Source of the DNA: Hemicentrotus pulcherrimus
Taxonomy: Eukaryota; Echinodermata; Echinoidea; Camarodonta; Strongylocentrotidae
Direction: 5' to 3'
Assembly: GCA_003118195.1 (NCBI GenBank)
Contig: BEXV01002286.1
Span: 3,447 to 44,335 of the forward strand
DNA length: 40,889 bases
Shown here: piece by piece, positions 8,901 through 20,900 of the stretch
How the letters are laid out: the number at the start of each line of letters is the position of its first letter
Numbering within the stretch: the first letter of the stretch is position 1
Translations under genes and position numbers: made by a program
Notes under the pieces: model-generated
The model's input: the letters and a program-made list of their open reading frames with translations, nothing else
Database searches by the model: none
Told to the model about the DNA's origin: nothing

Positions 8901-11900
8901 AAATAAAAATTTATCGGTACTCCCGATAAATTTTGATAAATTTCAAATAGCGCATACAGCCGTACAATGGTAGCTGCGACCCTGAAAATGTCAGAATATG
9001 TAGTTGTGATATATACCTACCTAACGGGAATAGCTTTTCCGTCAGAATTAGTCAAGAAACATTGTTTTATATGTGTGTGTGTGTGTATTTGGGTTTTTAC
9101 AGACGTGTATCAATCAGATATGATTATTTACGTCTGGGGACCGACTTTTAACGTCACCATCCGAAAGACGTGACTCAGTTTCGAACCTGCGTCCTCGGCT
9201 GAATCAGTTTGTAACTTCCACTGCATAGCTGGATTACAGGCGCACGCCACAACGCCTACCCCCGAGTATAGCTTAATTAATATCTTGACCTTGAGAGGGC
9301 GCTACACAACATAAAGAGTTATCAATAATTTCATAACTTTAGATTCGATTTCAACCGGGACAACAATCACTGCACATTGTAGGATCGCATATGCTTTTAA
9401 TATGTTCATTTGAACCAAATTCATGACCCCTTACCAAAACTTTGTATTACCTTTAACATTCCTTGCATACATAAACATTTGCAAAGGTTGGGTGCAAAGA
9501 TTGCATGGAAGTTACATTTGGGCATGACAGATTTCTGAAATTAATCAACTTAGCATATATTTGGTTTAATCCTCCACTATTCGTTATTGTGACTGACAGG
9601 GAGCTCCTCCGATGAGGATATTACCAGTGATCTCACACAACAACTCAAGGTGATGAAAGCTGCCAAAGAACAGGAGGAGCAGATGCGCAAACAGCTAGAA
9701 AAACAGCTTCAAAGTATTCAATCAAAGGTGAAATATTCTTCTATAAATGCTTTTCTCTTCCACTGGGTGTATTCTATGAGAGGAGTGTATGGCTATGGCA
9801 CAAACTCTTTTAAGTAATGCATGAAAAAGTTGTTCAATGGATGTAATTCGCAGGCAATTTGCTTTGATAGTGAATGTGGAAAACAAATGGAAATAAATTG
9901 TTTTTTAAAAAAGCGTTTAACAGTAGGTTCATTGAAAATGCTTCCATTTTATGTATGTTAAAGATGAAGTTGAGTTCTTGTCATGCAATTGCATTGTGAA
10001 AGAAACGATGCGGAATCGACAAGAAAAGGTTGATCATCTAGCATTTACAAATTTGTGTGTATTGCAAGGTCCTGGAATCATCAAAATGATAAGAAATTTG
10101 GCCAAGTCTTGGTAAAGTTACAAAGACTGTACACAGAAAGTTGTATATGGGACTACACGAACACGTGGCGTAAAAAACCTACCCCCCGAGTTTTACGATG
10201 TTACATAGCATATTTAGAATATGAAGGCATTTGAAGAGCCATGCTTTTCAGGGAACATGTCTTATCTGATGTTCTTCCACACTTGCATAATAAGAATGAT
10301 AAAGTTCACAAATTATTTTTCACCTCTTCCCCTTGTCTTTAAATAGCACATAAAAAACACCCCATTACAGGTAGTTTTTGAAATTTTGTTCATTGAAAAA
10401 TTAAATTCCTGAAATTTGTAACATACTAGTCTGTGAGGTCTTCATAGGGTCCTCTGTTTCTCCCAGCTATGTTATTTTTACCTCCAAGATGTTATTTTTA
10501 CCTCAAAGATATGGCAATTTCATTCATTATGTTTCTGCTTGTTAAAGCAGCATATTAAACAGTGCTTGAGATGTCCTTTCTTTCCGAACTGGCCGCAACC
10601 CATGATATTTCATGACTCTTATTTCAATACTTTTATTTCATGAGTGTTATTCTGCTGTAATCATTTGTATTTAGATGGGAGAGAGTGAGGCGTCCCTTGC
10701 TCAGATAAGCATGCAGCAGCAATCTGCCCTGGTCAGTGAGTCCACTCCTGTCCAGGCACTGCCTGTAAAGTCCAAGGCTGATGATGATGCACTAGTCAAA
10801 GAGAAGCTTGCAGAGCTTCAGGCCATGGTCGATGACCTCAAGAAAAAGAAGGAGGGTAAGTTCTAATTACACATTGGAATGGTTTAATTTTACCTATCAA
10901 GTAACCCACACTGAACAGGAATGAATGGAAAGATATGTTGAGTACAGAGTACAGGCCTTGGGAATCAATTTTAGAACATTGGAGACAATTTTGTTTGTGG
11001 GTGGCACAATTCAACCAATAGCCATATATATATTTAAACTTAGAGAAAGTTCTTTTACATTGTATTGTTTTGTGTCATCAATATGTATTGTCTTTAATAT
11101 CAATGTGCTATCAGAAGAATTATTCCTTTACACTTTTTTTGTCTGCTTCGATAATTGTATGACTATTTTCCTCCATTTAAACAAATTGACAAAGTGATCA
11201 ATAATCAATGTCCTACCCATTCACAGTTTACTAGTTCACGTGTGCAATTGCTTACTCTTCCATTAAAGTTCAAGAGATGAATTAGAAGATGGTTAAAGAC
11301 TTTCACGCGTAGATTACGTGGGGAAACGTCACTATTTAGCTGATACGCCTATTTGCGAACTTAACGCAAGTGTGCGGTACGCAGCGAAATTGCTAGCCAC
11401 GATTGACAGTAAGAACATTTTGCTTAGCATCAACCTCGGATCTGTGTGTACTGTCACGATTGACAGTACAGCACTTTGTGTATGCTAGCTATCATAGGCG
11501 CTACATACGTGTGTACGTGTGTGTAGCGAAGTGCCCCCTATACTAGACAAGCAGCTCCGCGAAAAAAAACATTAAAAGCAGGAACATAGATACTACGGTA
11601 AACCAGTCGGCCACTTCGTGACTCCGGTCAGGGCCGAAGGTTTAGCTTCGGGTAAGGTTCGTGCATTCTAACCAGGCGGGTAAATGCGCAGTGTCCGAGA
11701 AACAATATATGTAGGTTTGTGTGCGTACACAATATGACAGCGCCCAAGGGATATATCGTGCGTTCTACGCATGAGAGCCTTTAACAGTCTTCCTTCTCCC
11801 ATGTTATTTAATGTTGCCTCTCCAGCCAGTACCCAGGAGAACCATAAGCTGGAGCTGAAGGGTCAGGCTACGGATAAGGAGCTGCGAGACACCACAGCAC

Positions 11901-14900
11901 AGCTGCAGGAAGCCAAGAAAGACATTGTTGAGATGAGGAAAGATGCAGAGGACAGAATCAAGATCCTGGACACCAAACAAGATGAGATCAACAACCTCAA
12001 GGGCAAGATTGAAGAAGGCAAACTTCAGGTATGGGCTCCATCATTATCTGTATTTCTTTTTTCTTTTTTGTTGTCGAGAAATACAATATTATATTAGTAC
12101 ACTCCTGATGCATTATAAGAAATTAGAAGTTGAAATCACAGGAGACTATCACTCCCACGTGTGATGTGAACGCGAAATGATGAAATAAAAGCAAAACATA
12201 ATACATGTTATAACTTGATCATTTGTAGATTGTAAAATTGATTTCACAACTTTTTGTTGTATAGCTTTCGTGAACCAATTTATGAAACATCGGTTTATAT
12301 TAATAATTTTTTTGTTACATGTGGTTGTACTATAATGATTGTTGTACTATTTCTGTATTCCAATTTTATACCATTAAAGTTGAATGTCATGAATTAGATA
12401 GAGATTGCAACATAATTCATCCTCACCTATATTCACTCTGGTTTAGCTGAGCAATCTGGAACAGAAGACCAAGTCTATCACCAAGGAACTAGAGTGCCAG
12501 CGCCACAACGCAGAAGCCGCCAGACAGGCCCAGGAACAGCGCTTCAAGGAACGGGAAAAGGAGCACAAGCAAGAGGCATCCCAGCAGATCCAGACTCTGA
12601 CCACCATGGACAAGCAATTCAACGAGGCCAAGGCCAAATCCACCCAGGAAGTCAATCGACTGACCAAGGAAAAGGAACAGCTGGCTGCGCAGATGGAGAA
12701 AGCTACCTTTGAGAAACAGAAGTTGGAGGTTGAGCTCAAGGAATTGCAGCAGAAGGTGTGTAGCTTCTCTCTCCTTTGCAAACCGCCTAAATAAAGCAGT
12801 AGTACTTTCATTCTTTTTGGAAGGACCATGATGGAAGAGCATGAAAAGCTGGTATGATGTTGGATAATGGCTATGTTTGAATTTAATTGTGCATGCATTG
12901 ATACCATTCTTGGTTATTTGATGTTACCTTGTTTTTTAAAATATATTTTTTTTTCATTTTAGGTACAAGGAGCAGATCAAACTTTGAGGAATCATGATCA
13001 AATTGTTGAGAAACTGAACAACAGCATTGACAACCTGAAGAAAGAAAAAGAAGGCTTGGTGTTCAAGATGGAACAGAGTGAATGCAAGGTGATGCGAGTG
13101 GAAGGAGAATTGGAAAAAGCAAAACGAGAGGTCCAGCAGAGCGAAAATGTCAACAGCGACTTAAGAGGAAAGATGATGGAGAAGGACCTTGACATGGAAA
13201 GCCTAGAGTCCAAATGTGACAATCGTGTAAAAGAGATCAACAACCTGGTGGAAAATTTGAAGATCCAGCTGGCAGATGCCAAGTCCAAACACGAATCTGC
13301 CAATGAACTGGCCAAGAAGGAGGAGCAGAAGGCAGAGAAGCTGGAGAGAGAAAACCAGCACTTGGAGATGGAGAAGAACAAGATGGGAGAAGAGATAAAG
13401 CAAAAAGAGGATGAGATGAAGAAGATCAAGTCAGAGATGGCACCTCTGGAGAAGAGCATGAAAGAAGCCACAGCACAACAGAACATGCTTCTTGAAGAGA
13501 AGAAGAAAATGGAGAAAGAGCTTGACAAAAAAGACAACAGGATTGCAGATTGTGATTGTGAATTGCAGAAGGCTAAGGAGAGGGTTGTGGAACTGGAGAC
13601 CAAATTCAGAGATAACCAAGCAAAGTGCGAGAACATCCAACTCCAGATGGATCAGAGGGACAAGATGGCAAAAGAGAGCAGTGCAAAGATGCAGGAACTG
13701 CAAATTGAGCTACAGAACGCTGAGAAGAGTAAGGAAGAAAGAGTCCAAGCACTAAACATAGAAGTCTCTTCCCTGAATGGTCAGATTACTCAGCTAGAAA
13801 AAGACATTGATTGCAAGAATGCTGCAATATGTGGACTAGAAAAGAATATCTCAGAGGTTCAAGACAACCTCACAACCAGCAATAGCATTATCAAAAGAAA
13901 GGAGGAGGACTTGTCTGCTAAGCAGTTGGAACTTGATGCAATAGCTGTTGAGTTGAAAAAGACAGTTGCCAATTTGCAGGAAGAGTTAAAGGAATCCAAG
14001 GCGAACTTGGAGAAACTTGAGAAGCTGAAGGATGGCATGTTAGCAGCAAAGTCAGAAGCCCTTGGTGCTAAAGAAAGTGAGGTATCCTTGCTTGAGGAGC
14101 GACTTGCCAAGGCAGAAGAAGAGCTGAAAGGTGGAGAAACCAGACTGCAGGTGATGCAAGATAGCCACCAGGAGCTGAAGCAAAAGGTTGACACACTAAG
14201 CAACGAGAAAGGCTCACTGTCCTCTGCACTTAATGTCAGAGCCGAGGAAGTAATGGCGCTGCAAGCTGAGGTCAAAGACAAGACCACCAACCTAGAGACA
14301 GCCATGCAAACACTGAGACAAGAGAACCAAACACTCCAGGATAGTTACAGAAAGGCTTGTGACCTTGCAGACGCCAAGAGTGCAGAGGTAAGGGATCTCT
14401 TTGACAAGCTGAAAGCTTCAGAGGATGAAGTGGGGAAGCTGCGAGAAAGAATCGGGATGACTGAGGAAAGCATGAGGAATGCAGAATCTGCTAATCAGTG
14501 AGTTTTGTTTTGTTTTGGAAGTACAATTTATGCATTTAACAAATCTGGTTGATAGTAGATTGGTGAATATCTGTCATAAATCCAAAGTTGATGCATTCAG
14601 TTGGAAGACACATCAAGCTTACCGCTTTTTGAAAATATGAATTGATCGTTTTAATTTTAATACTTGGTATAGTCACTGTTGTGATCAAACTTTTATCTTT
14701 GTATCCATCACGAGAGTAATACACATATACCACCACAGCCATGTGATAGTGCCTAAAACTATACATACTTATTCCATTATTTCAGGACTGCCACAAACAC
14801 CCTGAAAGAGGTGAACCATCAGCTAGCCCAGAAGGAAGCACAGCTCTGCTGCCTCCAAGAAGACCTAGAGAGTTTGAGTGCTGCACTTGAATCACAAGAA

Positions 14901-17900
14901 TTGAAGTTTAAAAGTAAGATTTAAAGAATGCAACAACTACTTGTGTGTTTCAACTCTTTTCTGCTATCTGTTGGGGCTCAATCTCTTTGGGAATTCGTGA
15001 TTGATATAACTCTTTGTAAAACATGATCATTTTTATTTTCATTTTATTTATAACTTTTTACAATTTGTTATTAGTTGCCCCTTTCGAAACATCATGGGCC
15101 TCACTCTCATGGCTGGCTTTAATTACAAAAGTGAAGTTAGCTATTATTACTATTATATCATAAAAGTGACAGGTAAAGATTTAAAATTGTTTTTAAAAAA
15201 CAGTTGACAGTCGCTGATAACATATTTTCCCCCTCTTGTGTTTAATTTGTTTTTATTTGAGAGATAGACTATATGGTGCAAAGGACATTATGTAGTCATT
15301 ATTTAATCACAATTAATTTTGAAGTACACTTATGACTTTGTCCTAGAAATTCAGAGAGATGAAGGATAGAATATTTATTGAGAGAAATGTTTGAAAGTAG
15401 TCTGTGTAATGAATGTTGAAATTATCTTGAAAAATAAACATGTTTGTGCAGTTGTACCGTTGTACTTCCATATGTTACTATTGCATGTAATTCGTTCTCA
15501 CCTGCAGCTACTCATGAGGGCCTGAAGGAAAAGCTGGATAATCTTCAGACTGAAAAGGAACAAAAGGACACAGAACTCCAGGATCTTGCTTCAAGGTTTG
15601 ATCAGTCAACTGAGGAAGTCTCAAAGCTTCAAGATGAAATAGAAAATCTCAAGGAGAGCAAAGAACATGCTCTGCAACTTGGAGAATCCAAGAACAGGGA
15701 AGTCGAGGAACTACTGCAGCAGCTGGCAGCAAGCGCGAAGAAGCTAGATGAGCTTTCATCACATGCTGAGAAGGACATGACATGCATCTCTGAATTGGAG
15801 AAGACAAATGGTATCCTTGGTGAACAGTTGGAAGTTGCCACAGAACTTGGAGAATCCAAGAACAGGGAAGTCGAGGAACTACTGCAGCAGCTGGCAGCAA
15901 GCGCAAAAAAGCTAGATGAGCTTTCATCACATGCTGAGAAGGACATGACATGCATCTCTGAATTGGAGAAGACAAATGGTATCCTTGGTGAACAGTTAGA
16001 TGTTGCGACAGAACAGCTCAATGTAAGAAAAGATGAGATAGAATCCATCCAAGCTGAACTTGACAAACATCAAGCATTGCTCCAGGAACAGACAAGATCT
16101 TTTGAAAAGCAGATTCAGGAACTTGAAGATTCAAATTGCCAACTCTCAGAGAAGATTGAACACGCATCAAGTAGTACCTCCAAGAAGGATGAAGAGATTG
16201 CTAGTCTTGAAGCCAAGGTCACAAGCCTGGAGCAGGATGTGGTCATCCTCGCAGAAGGAGCTTCAAAGCTTCAAGAAGAGAAGGAATCAACAGCAGAGAA
16301 ACTCAAATTACTTGAGATGGAGACGGAAGAGAGGCAATGTTTACTCAAAACAAAAGGTGATGAAGTTCTATGTTTGGAGAAGGAGCTCAGTGACTTACAG
16401 GAAAAGTTTGATACAGCCATAGGTAGATTGGAGAAGAGTCTTGAAGAGTCAACCAGGTGCAATGAACAGTTCACCCTGAAGTTTGAACAGCAGGAACGGC
16501 TTTTGAGTCAGAAAGAGGCAGAGCTGAGTCAGCTGGCTTCAAGAGTGGAATCATCGGACCAAGAGCTAGGACAAATGAGAGTTAGTGTGACCGCAAACAT
16601 AGAGAGTTTCAAAGACCTTGAAATGAAGCATGCCGAGCTTTGCCGTCAACATGATGATGTCAAGGACCTCATAAAAACAAAAGAATCTGCTCTAGAACAC
16701 CAGAGCCAGGAGCTGGATGAATTACATCGTCTCATAGATAATAGAGAGAAAGAAATGGAGTTGAAGGTCAGGGAACTTGAGAGCAATCTCTCATCTGCTA
16801 ACAATGAACATGAAATGTTGCAGGATGTTCTAAAAAAGAGGGAATCTGAGGCAGCGGAACTCTGTGGGGAGTTAGAAGCACTGAAGGATACTACTGAGCA
16901 ACAGATTGCCACATTGCAGAATAGCCTCTCAGACGTAGAGGGCGAGCTTTCAGTTGCTGAGACGGAGAATGAAAAGAGTGCTGATCTCTTGAAAGTTAGA
17001 CAAGAAGAACTAGCTGGACTTACTCAGGCTTTAGACGGGTTGAAACAAGACAATGGAAGACTCACTGGCAAGTTGAAAATTATTCCTTTTTTTTTTCTTC
17101 TTCTAGTTTTCAGAATCAAGTAAACGCTATAATTAATTTTTTACTCTTCATCTTGTTATTAAAGCGCAAGTCCACTCCAAAAATAACTTACTTTCAATTG
17201 AACCAGAAAAATTAGACAAACCAATCAAAAAAAGTTTGAGCAAAATCAGATAACTAATAAGAAAGTTATGAATTTGTAATGACATGAAAAACTTTGAAAA
17301 TCACTACACAAATTGGCAACTCACTCATGAGTCTGTGACGTATGGTCCTCACTATCCCACCTATTATTTTCTTTATATTGATCATATAAATTTCCTATAT
17401 TCACCCTAAGAATCTTATTTCTTCACACCAGCATCCAAGTTAGATTGTTAGCAATATGTTTCTGTGTGGATGCACAAATAAAGAGTAATTTTTGTCCACT
17501 TAAATGATGAAAAATTGAATTTTGATAAACTACATGTATTTATATAAAAATCAATATTTATGAAATACAATATTCAGAAAATAGTATCAATTCTTCAAAA
17601 TTCATAAAGGTTTTTGGGAAATGTCATGCACGCAATATAAAACGAATCTTATAACCTGGGCAAAGGCATAGGGAAATTAAGTTTTGGGAATAAAAAGGGA
17701 AATTAATGGGATTAAACTATATAAAGCAATTGATAAGTTGTGAGGACATGACGTCACAAACCATCTTGGCAATTTGTGTTTTGATTCTCATTGTTCCATA
17801 GTATTGCATACTTTTTCAAAAAATCCATAACTTTCTTATTAGTCATCCGATTTTGCTCAAACTTCATTGGTTTGTCTGATTTTTCTGGTTTTATTGAAAG

Positions 17901-20900
17901 TAAGTTATTTTTCGAGTGGACTTGTCCTTTAATGCACAAACTATTAACCATGTTTGGACAAACAATTTTTTTAACTTAATCTTACAAGCTATTTTTGATG
18001 ATGCTTGATAAGAGCTGATCAATTTTTTATTGTACTTCTCAATGCTTTCATATTTAGCTCCAACATGAAAACTATGTTTTCTCCAATTAATATCTATATT
18101 TTGATGTTTACAGAAATGTAAATATATTTTTTTGTAAAAAGTATTTTTATTAATCTCGTTACTTTGGTACAGAAATGATGCTGTCTTCTGAAAGTCTAGA
18201 GCAGACTCTACAGCAGACTATTGATGAAATGAAAACAACACTGAAGGAAACTGAGAAGAATGCTGATGAGACTGTCAAGAACCTGCGTCAAACTGTCACA
18301 GATCAGGAAAAATCTCTCCTTGCAAATCAAGGAACTCTAGATTCAATTCAGTCTGAATTGAATTCTGAGAAAAACAGCAGGGAAGAGCTGCAGAAGGAGG
18401 CTGATTCAGAAAGAGAGAACTTAATGACTCAAATCCAAGAGCTCAGAGACAATATCAATGACATTAAAACTGAGCTCAGTGTATCACAAGATGCCCTAAA
18501 AGAGACTGTGACAGCTTTAGAGCAATCCAAACAAGAACAAACTTCCCTGGAAGAAAATAAAATGGAGTTGGAGAAGACAGTTGAAGTCCTTACTCTGAAG
18601 GTGGAAACCCAGAAGAGACATCTGGATGAGCAGGGCAATAAAATCTGTGACTTGGATCAACATCTAAATGACAGGGAAGCAGAGATAGAAAGGATGCAGA
18701 TAGAATTGGATGAAGTTGAAGAAGGACTCTCAAACAGCCAGAGGAACATGCATTCAGAACTAGCATTGAAGGTACACGAGATCAACCTGCTGAGAGATGA
18801 ACTGACAGACGTCAGGGAGGTCAGAGAGCTAAGGGACGAAGAGATCATGAAGCTCAAAGATGAACTGGAAGAGAAAAACACTGAGATAACATCCCTGAAC
18901 GAAAAGCATGCCCTGTACAAGCAAACATCAGAGGAAGCCATGCTGGAGCTGAAGAATGAACTTGATGAAACCAGTATTACAGTGACAGAGTCTGACATGA
19001 AAGTCATAGGCTTGAATGGGCAAATTCATCAGTTGTCTTCGGAACTTGATGAAACACGCAGTGAGCTCCAGAGGCAGGCAGAACAGCTTGAGAATGTTAA
19101 GTTCTCATTGGAGGAAGCAAGGAGTGATCTTTCACAGGCCAAGTCAACACATATTGAACTAGAGCAGAAGATATCAGGACTAGATGGAGACAAATGTCAG
19201 TTGGTCGCAGATCTTGAAGAGAGCAGAGAACTTGCGCAAAGAAGATTAGATCATTCACAAGATCTTGAAAACAGACTTCAAGAAGAAATCACAGAGTTGA
19301 AGAAGGAGAATCATAGATTCAGAGATAGCTATTCTGAGGTGCTTGCTAAGAGTGAAAGAATCAACTACATTGCTGAAGACTTACAAATACGACTGGAAGT
19401 TCAGGAAGGTGAACTAAAAAAACAGGTAGAAAAGCAGGAAGGTGAACATGCGGAACAAGAAACTGTTGTGAGAAACCTGGAGAGGCAGCTTGCATTCAAG
19501 GAAGAAGCTCTAGAGACTCAACAGCAGAGGATACAGGCACTTGAAGAATCAAGGGATGGTGAAAAGAGCTGCTTCTTCGAGACTATTGCAGAGCAGGATG
19601 AGGAGATGTCTAAGTTGAAGGAGGCCCACGCTACAGAAGTAGATTTACTTCAGAAACAGCTTGAGATTCTAAGAGATGAGCATGCACACCTTGTAGAAGT
19701 TGAAGCTGAAAAGGTTGCAGCAGAACACACTAGACTACAGAAGCATCTCTCTGATCAGGAAGACAAAGTAGTTAGCCTTGCAGGTGAGCTACAAGACAGC
19801 AATGACAAAATTATCAAACTTCAAGCTGACATGAATGAGGCAACCACTTTAATAGAATGTCATGAGGAGACTGTTCAGAAAGCTAAGCAGCTTCACAACG
19901 AGTCTGATGTAAAGTTATGTGCTGCAAAGGACCGTATTAATGCCCTGCAGGCTGAACTCAGGGAAATGCATGATTCCATAATGAAAGCAGATAAGGATTT
20001 CTGTGAAGTTCGTGCTGAACTGGAATATCAGTTGCAAAACCAAGCAGAAAAGGTGACCAAACTTGAACGCGACTTGGAATCTACCCAAAGAAAGCTCAGT
20101 GATGTTGAAAGTGCTGAGAAGGCTGTTAAGGAAGAACTACTGAGTTTGAAAATGACACACTCACATGATGAAGGGACTTATACTCATGAAAAAGAAGATT
20201 TGCAATCAAAGGTGATTGCCTTGGAAACAGAGAAGGAAAGCCTCAATGCCAAACTTACTGATCTGCAGACAGAATTGACAAATGTCAAGCAAACAAAGGA
20301 AGAAGCAGAGTATCAAATGCATTCAGCTCAGTCTGAATTGGAAGCAGTCAAGTCAAGAGAAGAGATGGTTGAAAGTGATAAGGCTTTCATGCAGATACAA
20401 AACTCTGCTCTTGAGGAAGATGCACTGCAATTCCGGGAAAAGATCCACTCATTAGAAGAGAAAGTTACAAAGGCACAGATGCATGTGCAGCAACTGAACG
20501 AAAACGACAGAGCTGTGAATATTGTTGTTGAAGAACTGAAGCAAAAGCTGGAAACAGTAAAAAACAACAAGCAGATGCTGGAAGAGGAACTTAGGGTAAA
20601 CAAAGACCTTGTCTCATCACTAGAGAATGAACTGAGAGCTGTAGAAAATAAGCTTGAGGAAAATGTCTCTATGGAACAACGACAAAATAATATGGTTACA
20701 TCAGAAAATGAAAAACTTGCCAATCAACTTGTGTCAATGGAGACAGCAAATCAAGAGTTAAAAGATGTCATTGCAGAATTACAAGAACGAATTCATAATT
20801 ACCAGAGAGATATGACAGAAAAGAATGGGAATATAGAATCAACAATGGCAGAACTTGCTGAATGGAAGCACAAGCTGACTGAATTAGATGAGAATCTAAA

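Larger units (their letters stand above)
8430..9599 (+). other. CENPF: CENPF intron 5
   Basis: This GT-AG intron holds the 12-bp-stem hairpin near 8906, a short TG run near 9072 and the 7SL-like SINE near 9140-9263. I see no coding exon in it. Confidence 0.8.

Noticed and set aside
12443..13636. Long minus-strand open frames opposite exons 9 and 10
   Set aside because: They mirror biased GAG/AAG/CAG coiled-coil codons and read as Ser/Leu/Phe-rich nonsense with no family resemblance. The plus strand is clearly the coding one.
15629..16066. Minus-strand frame with an internal repeat opposite exon 12
   Set aside because: It is the antisense image of the 56-residue duplication in CENP-F and not a separate gene.
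17072..17073. GT dinucleotide as the exon 12 donor (AA|GTTGAA)
   Set aside because: It has a poor consensus, and joining it to the exon 13 acceptor shifts the frame and gives a stop after about five codons. The GC donor four bases upstream keeps the frame.
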